From positions 317,501 through 381,500 of the forward strand of contig CAJQUW010014413.1 in NCBI GenBank assembly GCA_907163375.1: a stretch of 64,000 nucleotides of DNA. The letters run 5' to 3'. Positions 20,511 through 35,400 of the stretch are shown here, one piece after another. Positions within the stretch are counted from its first letter, which is position 1; each line of letters opens with the position of its first letter. The DNA is from Prostheceraeus crozeri (taxonomy: Eukaryota > Platyhelminthes > Polycladida > Euryleptidae). The translations under genes and the position numbers were made by a program. Below the pieces are notes generated by a model. That model saw only the letters and a list, made by a program, of their open reading frames with translations, made no database searches and was not told where the DNA came from.

Positions 20511-23258
20511 GTCTACCAAAGAAACATGAAACAAAAATCTAAGGAAAAGTTAGTAACGTTTTTCTAACGGCAAAGTTTTGTGATGAACAAGTTGATCACT
20601 GAATGTGTGCTGATATTGCGAACTGTTTTGTCTGCGACGTGCAAACTTGATTTAAATTAAGTGATTCACTGAAGTGAGATTTGCTTCTTCACTTGTGAGA
20701 GAATTTCAGTGATTTGCGACGTCAATTGCAAACTCTCTCCGCAACAGCTTAATTTCAGATCTTTTGAGTTTACATTGATGGTCACGAGCTGACGTGTAAG
20801 AGTCTGGAGCGATGAGCTCGTCAAACTTGTCATCAATTTTTCATTTCAGTGAGTTTCTTCGTATAACGTCAATGAAAAGTTATCGCGTGACCTTATCTTA
20901 TCAAACAATTATCCACGATCCATATTACATGTTCGGGTAGTAGGACTTAGGCTGCATTGAAATTTATTATTCACTGCATCTCTAAACTCCAGGTGTTATA
21001 TAAACTACCTCATCTAGTAAAATGATAGATTGGTTGAGGAATGCACAATGCTTCCAGAGTCCATACAGGCTAGAATATGGGATTCTGGAAACCACATCAC
21101 TGACAAGGCTTTGAACTACATGTACATGCAGTATAAGTTGCCGGCAACCTTTTTTTAACTGTTTAAAGAAGAGTTTGATATATCTATGTTACAAAGCATA
21201 CGTGTAGATACTCTCAAATTACGATAAATTTGCATGCTCTTAATGTTGTAATGATTGAACTAAACAATTTATTCTAGACTGAATGTCGTCAACGGTCGAC
21301 ACTGGTATGATTAAATGAACCGGCCGGTTCCGACCCTGGCTCCCTCAAAGGAAATTGCTTAAGGAAATGCCTGCCGAAACTATTAGACCGCGCTGATCCA
21401 TAGATTTTGTGTGAAGCTATTTGCTGTGACCAGACCGCTCTGCTGAAGCAGTTTTCCAAACTTCGAACAGTTGAATAGCCATTCCGAGTGGTCTCATGAA
21501 AATTATTCACAATTAAAACGTGATCTTGCATCGAGTGACGCCATGGCATGATTAATAGAAAAATGACATAGCTGCACGAGAATAGCGCCTTTTAATTTTG
21601 AATGCACAGTTTTGATGAACGAAATTAGGAAAGTCGTCTTCGAAGCAGTTAGGTAAGATTATCCAATGGCCTACATGTAGATTTTTCGATAGCATGCAGT
21701 CTTTATATCAACCTGAAATCGTCAAGCGTTCAACAACTTCATGCTGATTTTGCTTTGGGGGCAGGTAGAGGGGACCACTTATTTACTTGCTGACTATGAG
21801 GATTCAGAAACATCTTTATTAGAACAGATCCAACTGCTGGCCGACCGGCTTCAAAACTTACGGGGTTGTATGATATCCAATGATCGTGAGTTTCTTAATT
21901 TGAGGGGCCCATTCCAATATCACTTTCCGGTTTTTTATTTTTGATAAGAGTGGTAGCCCTGATTATGGGAGAGAATTTTAACTCCTACATTTGATTTGAC
22001 TGAAACTTATCTGGTCGATCTTACAACAAGGCGAACATACCGTTCGTTAAACTTGTGTAATTTATTCATGAAATGTAATTGATTACACTTCAAAGACCTC
22101 CCCAAAAAATAATGATCATATCTACAAACTGCATATCAATCAAAGAAATTGATGGCAATCACAAATTACTTCATAATTCTAAATGACACTCCGCAATATC
22201 AATTACTTCAAATATGACTTTTGATTATGTATTATATATTGGCCTAGTCATCAAATTTTAAATTCGTGGTTTCTAGGTATAGTTAGATCTCAACGTGGTG
22301 TTATGTTATACAATAGATAATACCTAGCTTTTTCTTTGAAGATGGGGCTTCCTTTTTGATCACTTGGTTCTTGCTTGATACATATGAAATCAATTAGTGG
22401 CCTTTTTAAATACGTAAAAAATTAATGATGCATAGTAGTAGAATTTGTAAATATATTTAAATAATATAATCATTTACCAACCTCCTACATATGCATTATG
22501 CTCCTATCTACCATGCGCTTATTAAGCATATTGCACCAAGTCTAACCCAACAAGCATTTAGAAATCTATTCCAAGAGTGCATTATTTTAATAACGCACTG
22601 TAGTAATGCACTGCAGTGTTACAAAAAAGTCATAGAAAAAGCATAATAGCAAGCATTAATCGATGTAATGCACATCAATTCTCTATAGCGAATTGCAGAT
22701 ATAGTTTTCGTTTTGCTCACTTTTCACGAGCAAGTTTCGTGGTAATCCTATCTTGACTCATCGCTTGCTAATATATTGCTTCATCTGAGGTCATTAAGTT
22801 CTCAAAGCGACATTCTGGTATGCGTAACTACATAAATTGATCCTATCAAATTGAGATTGCCTTCCCGGGTGTTTATGCTCATGCAGAAAGTGAGTGGTTG
22901 GTTCAGTTTGTTGAATGCTTTGTCAATCTGAAATTTTCTGTGGTTTGAGTGCTCTTTAAGTTTAACTGCTCTTTAAGTGGAACGTGATAGTTCATTATCA
23001 TATTATGGCTATCTGTTTCTTACTCAACATTCCAGTAATCTATCTTAAATAAATTCTCTTCCTTGCCGTATATTTTTGTAGCTGCCATTTGGTTTCCACA
23101 TATGCACCAGCAATAGTAAGAAAATGAACGTGTTCGCTGCAAGCTGAATATCTGTGCATTATTTAGTAGGAGCATTTCATCTTAAATCTACGTTGATTTT
23201 TGTAGTGCTTGACGTTTAGGAAATGCTGTTTTTGTTTAATTCATACGTACTTTTTCAG
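20511..23258. other. gene-free stretch upstream of BABAM1
   Basis: No domain-bearing ORF and no clear repeat with borders. It may hold the BABAM1 promoter and 5' UTR exon(s), since the first coding exon appears to start after an intron acceptor at 23251-23258. Confidence 0.5.
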
Positions 23259-23268
23259 ATTTTTATCT

Positions 23269-23412
23269 ATGGAGACTGTATCCGAAATTTTGAGTGAATA
23301 CTGCATTGTCAATACTGATGGCGATCAATATACTACCGAGGACAATGATCAAGAAATATCAAATCAAGTTTTATCTTCGAAATTCCCGGCATTCAATGTG
23401 CCTGAGAATATT
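23269..23412 (+). CDS. BABAM1: BABAM1 coding exon 1
   Basis: 48 codons from ATG to a GTAAGT donor. The exon is preceded by an acceptor-like ACTTTTTCAG, which suggests a 5' UTR intron. It ends in 'FPAFNVPENI', the lead-in to the vWA-like domain. Confidence 0.75.
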
Positions 23413-26400
23413 GTAAGTAACGTAATATGTCTGTTTCAGCATCATTTATTCGTTACTATGCGTAATAAATTCACGGCTGTGTTACAAGCTGTGCTTTCAA
23501 AGAGAAGAAGTGACGTCAGGACGTGATTATACAATCTGAGATGAATAACACTGTCGATTAACATGATGTTTGCGTCTAACATATCAAGCTAGACAACAGC
23601 ATCAACCAAATGCCAATTTTCGGATTTATGTTTGGTTATACTCGCACTTACCAGCGTTCCCACACCCCCGGGAAACCCCGCGAAATTTGTAAATACAATT
23701 TTTCGGTCTGGAAAAATTCAGGAAAATTCGGGAACTTGTACGATGACCTTGTACAACATGATCGTGAATTTGTCTGATCTCTCGATTCATAAACTCGAAA
23801 CTGTTAGAGAAAGCCGACTTTAAAAAGTGCTCGAAAATCGCCAACAGATTAATATTTCCAGGCTTACTTTGCTTCACGGAAGCAAACATAAAGCTTCCTG
23901 TTGTAGGAACATGGAAATCACATTTGTATCTGCGCCTTTCTATCAGTTTTCTAATGATGCAACTAGATCTCAGAGGGAAAGTGAAGAAAGCTATTTTATT
24001 TCTAAGTTTAAACCCACCTTAAATAGAGATTATTTATACTTGCCTTTCAGTTTGTTATAATTTCTTTGTGTCTGACTAAGTGTATTTTAATGAACACGGA
24101 AACCGGTAACACCAAAGCCATCTTTTGGTTCTCTCATTTTTTATATTCATCAACTATCTCCATATCTCGCAATTTGTGATATATGTATATATTATTAGGT
24201 TTTCATAAAACAGCAGGTGAGCATCCAGACTGCTGAGGACTATTCTCATACTAAAATGGAAATATTCTTATCATGCACATGAATTTACGTGAAAATTAAT
24301 TTATTTCTAGACTACGACATGAAGTTTAGGAAAATGTCAGTGGCTCTCAGTACGTAGGCTATATAATTTCTAAAGAACGTGATCAAAAAGTTGAAAGTCA
24401 TAAAGATGATGAATGTGATGTCAGAAGCCAATTATGATTATTTTGGTTGCTGACACATACTTATACGTATCCTGGAATGAAAGAGAACTCAAAATGGCAA
24501 AAATTGAATTGTAAATCCATGTGATTATTTTCCAGGAGACACATTCCACACTAAATAGTGAAGTAGGCGGTTTCACTGCGGTCAACATCATCCACCACAG
24601 ACATCACGGTGTCATAACAACGCTTGTGAGGAATGACTGTGAAACTCAGCTTCTTGCCCAGTCTCCGCTCAACACCGAAATACAGTTGCTCGCACATCGA
24701 GTGAACGACCGTCTCATCGTTGCTAAAATTGAAAAGCCCCGAAGATTGTCCATCTGCCAAACTTTCCCCACCCAGTAATTTGATTGCCACAGTACATCAT
24801 GAGGATGTAGAACGATAAACAAAGACGGCGAAGAATTGGAGAAGTGGGCGTCATACACAGGTTTGCATCTGCTATACAATGCTAAGATGGTGAAACCTTC
24901 CATTCAGCGATTTTGAACACAAAAGCTAATCCAGACATAACCTTCTAAAACTAAGAGTGATCAAACGATGCGCCAAACCCGACACACTCAGTTGGCGGCA
25001 ACTTCCCCGCATTCCCAGCACAAACCAACTATCATCCGTCACTCAGCTCTTGTCAAGCCCACGTCTGACGTATCTATGTAGCTGGAACTTTAGAGCCAAC
25101 TGGAAGATACTGATATGTCAGTGGAAGCTGTCACTTCTGTGAGACTCAAATGGTAACACAGACAAATGCATATTTATCGTTTGCAATTGCAATTTTTAAT
25201 AAGGCATGAAGTCGACGCATCAACTGAGTATCATCTGAATAAATTTGATCTCTTCGAACACTGTAAATGAATTTTCCTCACCGGACAGTATCTCCTCACA
25301 TAAAGATCTCAACGACATCCATGATTTTGTTGAAAACGAAAGTATCCTTATGTCTATATGCATGGAAGGGTCTGAATTTGAAAATTGAACTGACTTCGTC
25401 TCGTGCTAACGAAGGATTGTAACTAACTTCTCCAACGCACAAATGCTTAAATGAATTATTAAATATGTAATTTCTGACTTCAGGTTCTTTGCGTTGATGT
25501 GTCCTCTGAAATGGATAGAAACGATTTCAAAACAAAGAGTGGGTAAGTTCTATGGAGGGGCATATTGCTTAGGAGGTTGGGAATGCGGCCGGATTTTTCG
25601 GCTGGGGACCCCGCTTCCGGCGGGTGCAGTTTTCATTTTCTATCGGCCCCGACCAGCGACCTGTCTTGCTTTAAGTTGGTAATCACATGACTGATTTTGC
25701 TTGAATAAAAATTATCACATTTTAAGATTTACGTAAGATGTTCTCCTGCTCAGAATAGCGGTGCATAGTAGGCTATACATAACTAGAAAAGGGATGCCAT
25801 TTTCAATGAATATAGTAAGTGTGTGCATTCATATAATATACCTATTAATAATTCGAAACATGCAAACGCGTGGTCGCTTTTCAACCCGTTTCCGCAAAGG
25901 AAATTGTAATGCCCTCTATAATTCGTCTCACCAATAAAACACTTTGAAAATTATGTCACACCTTCACTTATGAGAATTTTCCGCCCTGGGACAGAATTTC
26001 CCAATATTTCGCAATTTTCCGAGGGGCTATTAAAGTGTCAGTAATTCCTATTTCAATGCACTTCACCTTTTATTTTTCAATTGTTCCCAACATAATTTCT
26101 ACAAAATGCTTCTTTTCGCTTCTCATCCAAGGATTTGAAAGTTAACTTAGTGCTGTTGCAAAACTTCAATCACTCAAAATTTCAGCTATTTGGGCCGAGT
26201 CAACAGCAGCAATATACTTTACCTTAGAAATCATTTGAAGACTGTTTAGGCAAAATTTCTGTTTGCATTACATGCTGACAGCCCTCTCTAGGCCCGGTCC
26301 CGGTTTCCACTCTCTTGCTGTTAAATAGGAAAGTTCGTTATTCAAGAAACATGCAGTAGGAAAACTCAGGTGGTTAAGTATCAGACTTCGCCATGGAATT

Positions 26401-29400
26401 TCAACAAGTCAAGGGTTTGAAGGTCTTATGAAATGATGTGAGTCAATAACATCAAAATCTGGGATCTGAATTATAATTTTAACACGTCTTTTTAGAAACA
26501 CGTTGGGAAAATAGCTTTAAAGTACATGCTTAAAGCAAAGTTTTCACAATCTTAAAAACCGTTTAAAACCATGTATAAAAACGTAAATTTTGGTCAAAGC
26601 ATGATTTTGAAACTTCATTATTTTCTTTGACTGTGAAGGTGCTCATTGGAACTTAGAAGCAGAATCCGTATCTCATTTAGAATACCATGTGTGGTAATTG
26701 TGCCTTACGTTTCTTTGTAGTCAGTGGTACAGGGTTGTGAAGACAGTTGCATGAGAATTGAAGAGGCATCGGTTGTTCTTTTTTCCGTAAGTTTTAGTTG
26801 CGAAACCAAGAACAAAAGATGGTAACTATTTTTACTTCGTAAGCGCAAGTAAAAATAATTACCATATTTTGTACTTGGTTTCCCGACTAAAACTTATGGA
26901 TAATTGCATGAATATGCAATTAGATATATTCAAAATCCATCTAAACACCGGCGAAGGATGCGAAAACTTGAAAATATCTTATCAAAGCCAACATTTTTTG
27001 CATAAATAAATCTCATTCTGCGTGTCATTATCTGAAAAGCATAATATAAAATCAAAACACTTGTTTTATCCAAAAAGATGCGATCTTAAGCTATTTTTTA
27101 GCCCTGTAGTCTCATTGCGATGTAACAAAAGATTTGTATCCTTGAATGAGGTTGCGAGGCCGAAATATTGAAAAAATATGTTTTTATGTTTTTCAAAAAA
27201 ATTATCTTGTTATTTGTTTTTTATTCCATCATTTCGAATCGTTTATTTTCAATTGAACAGCCTATTCGACCTCAAAAATTGTTTTGGTCTGTGAAGTAAA
27301 ACTGCTGTAAAGTCGATGACATGTTATTCGTGAGTTTAGTAAGTTACATGTTCATATCACACTACTCATATTTGCTGATGGCCTCTCAATGTCTTGATTT
27401 CAAAAATAAGATCATGGAAAAGGTTGACAACTCCAGTATTTTACACGATAAAAGTCTCTATCGTCTAGTACCTGACAAAGTCCAGGAGCAGTCAGTACCC
27501 GCCCAAAGTCTGAATAACCCTGTCTCATTGAAAATTTGCAACTATAACAAATTCCTCAACAAGTTGGATAGAACCAACTTACAAAATATTATCCATTCAG
27601 ATAGGAGGTGTAGTCAGCAAGCACCCTTATCACATCAATGAGCATCGCAAACATGTATTTACTGGTGATTTGAATTTTATTGAGAAACCAGACCTGAAAG
27701 AGTTACTTTCACTAGGCTCTAAGCATTCTTTGTGCCTTCCCGTTCGTCACAACGATGTTATAAATAGCATAACTGTATCCCTAGATAAGCACATCACAAA
27801 GATGTGTAATAAGTCTAAACTTTCAGTCAGTGAGTTTCAGGCTTGGAAAAATAGGATACTAGTATTAGCTAGGATAGATTGTATGAAAATAAAAATGTAT
27901 GTAATTTACAAGTGAAGTTCAAATCCTTTCGTAATTTCATCAGAGATGTATTATCATCAGCATTTTTTAATAACTACCGTAGACAAAGCTAATAGTAATT
28001 ACGCGTTTATCTGTGAAACATTTTAAGTTATTATAAGAACTTGGATTCGATCTTAACTCACTAACCCCTATTGGTAACAGTACTTACATTCCTTTAAATG
28101 TGTCTCCTAGTGATTTAGTGAAGAAGCATAAGGATTCTGTGAGTAAATTATTCAGCACCTTTTGTAGAAAAGATGATGAAAAACTCTCAAAATTATATTG
28201 GATACCAAAATTGTACAAAAATCCCTTCAAGTTACTACTAAGCAACTTTCCATTAAGATTAATAAAGGTTTGTCTTTCATCAGAGACCATTTTAGGAAGT
28301 ACTGTAACGCAATTCATGGTAATAGTGGCATTAGCTGTTATTGGAGCATAGTATCGTCCGTTGAATTCCTCCATAAAATTCAAAACACTACAGTATATGA
28401 CGTACAAATTTCGATTTTTCTACTTTGTACACCAATATGGATCATTAAGATGTCATTACTCACATTTCCGACCTGCTCGACTTAATTTTCAACAATTCTT
28501 ATAGGAAATATTTGTGTATAGGTTTTGAAATAAGTTTTTTATCTGGTGTCAGGTATCAAGGTTATAGCGTGTTCACTAAGGGTAAATTTAAAGAGGCCAT
28601 TCAGCTCATTATAAGCGAAGTTTTTGCTGCATTCGGTGGTTTAGTCTTTCAGCAAATAAGAGGCATTCTTATGGGTGGAAATTGCAGTCCTCTTCTTGCG
28701 GATTTATTTCTTTTACACTGCGAATTTATTTTAATGACTAATTTAATGAAGAATCAGAGGTACGGTCTAGCTAGATTATTATCTAATACTTCTAGGTGCA
28801 TCGACGATTTATGTATTATTAATTATAAAAAGTTTGATTCCTTGATAGCACAGATTTACCCACCTAGTCTAGAAGCCAGCAGAAGTGGGAGTTATAACAA
28901 ACAAGTAGAATATTTTGATGCTAATATAAAAATCACAGACTGCGGCACAATTACATCTGCTTTTCATGAAGTCGATCATTTTAATTTCCCTGTCACTCTT
29001 TTAACCTTTCCGCAAAACTGTATGCCCTACAGGACAGGGGCTAGAATGTTTGCTGGACAGGTTTTAATATATGGGCGTATCTGTACATTGGAAAAAGATT
29101 TCATCGAAAAAGTGAATCGTACAGCTACTATTCTCATTAAGAGAGAATATAACAGCGTAGATCTCAAGCAAAGTGCTGAGAAGTAGTTGCATAAACAGTG
29201 AAACTTTATTGAAATACGGATATTTTTCTGCTAAGCAGCTTCTTAACAACTGCGCGTGCTTTCATTGATTTAATTAATGTTGAGGCTGCTTTCATATAGC
29301 AGGGCCCCGCTTGGGTGAGTTTGAGCGTTCAGGAGTAGGGGCCGAAACGTGAATCCTTACCCAAGTTCCTGCTGATGACCTCAATTGCACACGTTTTCAA

Positions 29401-32400
29401 TTAGGCAATCTGTTTTAGTTGTTCTTTCTTTAACATGTAGAGAGCGCCACATGGGTCCTTTTGAAGGATCAAATTATTTTCACTTATCGATATCTTCTAC
29501 TTCATCTTCCTCTCAATCAAAGCATTAAATTTCATTCTTACGCAATTGACATATGAAGGCATCTGAGCGACCAGACTTGCAGATTAAGTTTTTGTCAATA
29601 TAAGCTACTGCCGCAATTACTGCACTGCCAAACACAGTGTGGCAGACTGGCAGGATTTTTCGTATAAGTTATTAATTCTTTTCTTGCTCTGCTTATATTT
29701 ACACAGGCTTTTTTTTCATTACCTACCATCTGAATATTATCAGCATTTACATTTATGTTACTTATTTTTCACATTGTTTTTTCTTACTGAATAATGCGAT
29801 TTGTGATTTAATTGATTATTAATTGTGCTTCGCCTAAGGTTAGCCCTTGCTAATTTGAAAAATTCATCGTATTCACTTCTGTAACGAGTCATGTAAAGAT
29901 AATAGAATTATTGATTTGATAAATCTATTTTCGCTTTGGATATAGCATTAAGGAAGCTATCATTTGGTGTGCGGAAACCACGGTTTAAAAGCACGTTTGA
30001 AAACAAGATTCTACAACCATGTACAACCATGTATGCAACAGAGTTTGAAGCTCATGCTTAAAAGCTTAATTTTAAAGCCATTTTTGATGGCAATGTACTA
30101 AACATGGTTAAACATAGTTGGATAAATGTTTCTTCCTAGGGGTTGTTTACTAAAGATGATAGCGTACCTTTGAAGTCGTCAACAGGACCAGCTGTTCTAT
30201 TTGACATTAAATGGATTACTTAACTACATTTGACGATCAATGTTCCTTGTTCAATTTTCAGAGACTGTCATTCATCCATGGATCTCGTGAAGAAAGCTAT
30301 GGCCATTTTTCTATCAACCAAATTCAAGTTTCGTAAGGATCATAATATCTCAATTTGCTCGTTGTTTGATGAAGCAGACACAAATGAGGTGAGAGCGATT
30401 TAATATAATGCTCATTTTGATTTGTTTAATAAAAACAATAAAAAAATATTTGCTTTGCCACCCTAGTAGCAAAATATGTCCCAACAAATGTTACACATAA
30501 TTCTCATTGTATGAATATTTTATAATTGTTGAATGCTGATCAGGTGAAGCGGGATAATTCATGCTCTTTATACTTCCAAGCTCACACTCATTTGAAGACC
30601 AAAGATCACATTCTTAACGTCAATTTCTCAGTTTTGAAATAGAAGCAATGTCATCGCATCCGAGTACGTATATGCTGGAAAATCAAGAATTTGAAATCCA
30701 TCAAGTGAAGCTTTGTCGACATCTCTTGTGTGGAACATTATACACTTTCAAAACTAATATACTTGTTATTATTATTTTCACCGACAGGAAGTGCTAATGA
30801 AGTCATTTTATATCTTAGGGGCGCTGTCAAAATGTATTATCAACGGCACAATAGTTTTCAACTGATGCGCGGTCTTATAGGGTGTAATGATTCAATATTT
30901 GTGGCTTCATCTGACGCCTCTGTTGCACCAACGGCATCACAAATATTCCAAGGTTTTCACTTCCGTTAAAGGACGATATTTTCACAATAAAGTAAAAATT
31001 ACATTGATTTCAATTGATTTTATGCAGCATGATGTTGTAAGTAGATTTCTTTAATTAAAGCACTCTATGAAATGTTTTGCTCTCAAAAATATGTCGTGCA
31101 ATTGAAAGGAGAAGAAGGATGCAAAATATCGTACTCGAAAATTATTCATCATTTGTTTATGGCTTACGCTGCACTATTACATCTAATATGTATTATCAAA
31201 ATCGTGGTTAGACCGGATATTGGTCATGTTATTTACTGATTAGCACGTCGTTCATTTTTTGGTGGGACGCTTGAGGTTCGTTGAATCATTAATAGGACGC
31301 CATGTCGGCTAACTGCTGACATTGTTTGAAAGACATTTGACACAGTTTGTTTTCCCGTCATTTAGGTTCGCTTTTGTGACAATCGAAAGCTGAACTCGCT
31401 CTTGTCCCAAGTCGAAGATTTGGATGCTACTCTATCTCTGGATACTTGTGATCTAACGTCACTACTGGATTGGTTACGGACACAGTTGCCTTCTTTGCCT
31501 CCTACGGGACTCCCACCAGACTTCACTCTTCGTCTCATACTGATTTATGGTCGTTCATATACAGTTCCCGTAATTCAGAATAAGGAGGTAAGTTGTCATA
31601 ATATTTCTCTCAATGTCAACCACTATATGGGTAAATTGTGCAGATTTCTCTAGGAGTTGGATGCAATAGATATAACAGTGTGTCTACAAAAAATCAGAGA
31701 CTCAATTTTAGTACTTACATTTAGGCCCTTCATCTAATGAATTCAGGATTTTTAGGGCAATCGGAGATGTTTTTCAAGAAGCTTTGTTGAATATTAGAAG
31801 AAATGGAGTTTCCTGAAAAATGGAAGATTATTGAAGTTCTGTTGTGTGTTCCGCTTAGAAAGCAAATGATTATTAATAAAGTATCGGAGCAGCACAGGAA
31901 ATTTGATGCCAAATGAATTTTAATTGCTTCTACATGTGTAAGATCAACTGAATATTTTGACAAGACGAGGTGAAGTTGCGGGTATGCAGGATGTACAAAA
32001 TATTCTGCAATGAAGCCCTTTCGCAGATGCGGGTGATGAAATATTCTTGTCAACAAAGAACTTGAGAGCATTATATGACGTCTTCATTTGATCAGTAAGT
32101 GTATAATAACATGAGTGATAATAGGTGTAAAGGGAAGCGATACGTTGATGGTGCAGTAGGGTGCCGGATCGACTGTGTTCAAGATCCACGATGACAAGGA
32201 AGCTTTCTAGAGTTTGGCTATACTGGTAGGTCATCCATTGGTAGGAACATTCTATTTGCATTCTATAGGGACATTCCATATTGTACCCTGCGAGAATGGG
32301 TCTCGGAAAATGATGATGCCCATCGATATAGATATTGTATTTTGGCGCAATAATATGTAGATCCTACGGTACATACAGCGACGGAACTAGCTATCAAAGC

Positions 32401-35400
32401 GGCTCAACTTCGTTGATTGCGCTCTCTAACGAAGGTTACTATCATTAAGGTTTTTGCTCATGTAGGTTTTACAATTAACCAATGACATTCATTGCGTCAA
32501 AAAACATAAAAATCAAAAATAACTGGCTTCAACAATGCCGTTGAAATGCAAATTCACTCAAATCGATTTTGCAGATTCAAAGAATATTTAACATGCGATA
32601 AAAAATGATGCGTGCGCTTAATGTGTGAAATTGACAAAGGTACATAGATCTTATGACACATCAAAATAGGGCCTTCATTTCGCAACAAAACCTAAAAATC
32701 TGCATATGTAGAGTGTGGATGTTAATAAATAAAATACAGTGCATGTAGTCTTAACAGCAATGTACTTCAGCAACCAAAGCGAACGTGAAACAGCTTGGCA
32801 AGAGAAAAATGAAGTTATGTATAAGATCAGGGCTTCTTTTAAGAGCATGTCAAAAAATACAAATGCAGGTATCAAACGCAAACACAGGGGGTGAGCTGAA
32901 AAATTCTGATTAAAATATCTCATCTATGTCATAGTTGAATATAAGGAGAACATGCTAAGTTCAAAAAATAATTTTCTGATCAGCACTTTCGTCACTTAGC
33001 TAAGTTAGAAGCCAAGTGGGCCAGCTTCAGAAAAAGTGGGATTTCTGTAGCAAAAACAGCCAGACAAGTGCTGGACTGAAAATTATCGTCACAGCGAATG
33101 AATTTTACGTCATTTACAGAACCTCACTATAGAACATGTGGTTGAGCATGAATCCGGAAAGTTCGAATAAATTGGGAGAATTCTGAATATGACTTTCAGT
33201 CAATATGAAGCTTTTAGTTTCTCTAAGTCTGACTGAGGATATTCATGAATAGCTGCCAAGATTGTGTCTGACATATGCTTTTGAAAATGTATATTATCTA
33301 CAATCTCCTAATGAATGTGCAACCTTCAAACCCTCAAATGAAGGGTTGTGTATGAAAACAATAGTACCAGACTACCTTAAATCCTCGATTAAGCAAAGTG
33401 AGCACCACAGTGCAGAGAATCCGATGCCGACTTATTCCAGCTTACCAATCCTTCGCTATAATAGTCGCTCTCTGCGACACGCAGGGAGACGTCTACGCCG
33501 GAGACTACACGGACGAAAAACATTTATTGAAGGATATTAGCAGATTTGACAGTAAGATTCAGTGCTGCTGAGTTCAAAATAAAGTAACCTCTACTCTAGT
33601 CCGGTGATGAAATGAAGATGCATGAGAAACAGAAAACAAATCTGCAAAAACATGTCTGCAGTCTCTTTTTCTTTTTGAAATGTTCTTCTGATACATATTC
33701 AAGTAAGTCCAACAGCTAATGATAATTTCTACAACCATAAAAATGTCACACAATTAAATTACAAAAAATGAACAATTTGACAATTCATTCGCTTCACCAA
33801 CTTGAAAATGAAACAGATAAGATTTTGATGAAAACTCGGGCACTCGCACATCCATTGTTGCTGAAATTTACGAATTGCAATACTATAAGATCTCAAATTC
33901 AAAAAGCCATTTTGGGATTTTTTTAGGACTTTTTGACCGGATTTTCGGGTTTTAGGACTTTGTAGACACCCTGATATAAGCAACGAATATAATCAATTAA
34001 GCCAAGATATACCATGTCAATTCTTATCATTATAGAAGTTTTTTTATGATTACGGTGTATGTTAAGCTTTAGCGTCACTACTCCCCATACTGAACGGTGA
34101 TGACATAGTCAGACTTTTGCAAAGCAGTTATACTTTTAGTCCGGATGCCCTTTCTGCCAACTTCCAGTGAGTGACACTTTCGGTGCTCGATCTCAGTACC
34201 AAAGGATCGCTAGGCCAAGCACTTAACTACTGTGCCACGGGGACCGTCGTGGGTCACTGTGCCATAAAAATTGAAAACCGGTATATTTGAATGATTTTTA
34301 TCATTTACCATCACTGGAATCAATTGGGAAAATTACCGCTTGTCGTGGAGCATGTGACGTTCGGCATTACATCGGCATCGAGAGACTGTTCTGGTCATTT
34401 GCAAAAGTGGAAAAAGAATTTCAGCGTTTCTATGTTATTCATATAACTGATTAATGAAAATGCAATGAAAAAGGTAGCTAAAATAAAAAGAACAAAAAAA
34501 GTGATGAGCAACGACCATTTTTTGACAAGTGCGAATTAATTCAATTGATAAACTTCAAAAAATGACTTTGCACAGAACTTGCTTTCGGCTTGAGCATGTA
34601 TTCGAGGAGTTTGAAACTTGGAATCGAGAGACGGTTCTGGTCTTTTGAAAAAAGAAGAAACGAAATTTATTATTAATTTTGTTAGTCCTGTAATTCATGA
34701 ATGAAAATGCATTGAAATACTGTATGTATCTAAAACACATATTCCAAAAATTGATAAATAGCAATAGATTTCCCGTATACCCAGTGTTCCATACGTGTCC
34801 AAAGTGCAACAGCACAAAATTGAGATGTAGTTTTTTTTGAGTTTTCAGTCATTTAACGTATTCTTAATTCTTACAGTACGTGCCCAAATCATAGTAGTAA
34901 CATCGTCTATTTTATGGTCACCCAAAAATGAGAATTATGATGGAAAACGGAATCTGTAAGTGCCTAACAAATTAAGTCAAGACCATGCTTTTATTTTTAT
35001 TTTCTTGCTTTAGCAACATTTCACTAAATCTCTTTTCAATTGAAACAACTTATTTAGTGAATCGGAAACTTCGAATACTGTTTAGGGCTTGCGAAATAGA
35101 GTAACCAGAATGTCGATAATTATTTTTCTGATCTTGATTTTGCTGTCCCATGTTTATTTCGTGCTATTTTCTGGCAGTATCTCAACATCTTGCAGAAAAC
35201 AAAGTTTTATAAGATATATGATTTAGATAAGATATCATGATATAAGATAAATATAATTGGATGTTTTTCAAAACTAAATACTGCAAGCTATCAGCTATAA
35301 AATATTTGCTGAAAAAAATAGATATGATGAAGAGCGCACGAGTGCATTAACAGTAAAGTAAAAGACACTTTTCTTAATTGGAGGGTCATAGGAATTTATT

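Noticed and set aside
25494..25682. 62-codon frame around BABAM1 exon 2
   Set aside because: It reads a different frame through exon and intron; the exon itself is 25484-25542 with clear splice sites.
29320..29375. GGCCGAAACGTG and a nearby CTGATGA as a possible permuted hammerhead
   Set aside because: Stem II and stem III pairings do not form convincingly in the permuted order.
30901..30930. GACGCCTCTG word resembling a hAT terminus
   Set aside because: No partner end and no matching 8-bp duplication nearby; probably chance.
34182..34237. functional tRNA gene
   Set aside because: Box-like words are present but the cloverleaf is degenerate and followed by a SINE body, so it is a tRNA-derived repeat.
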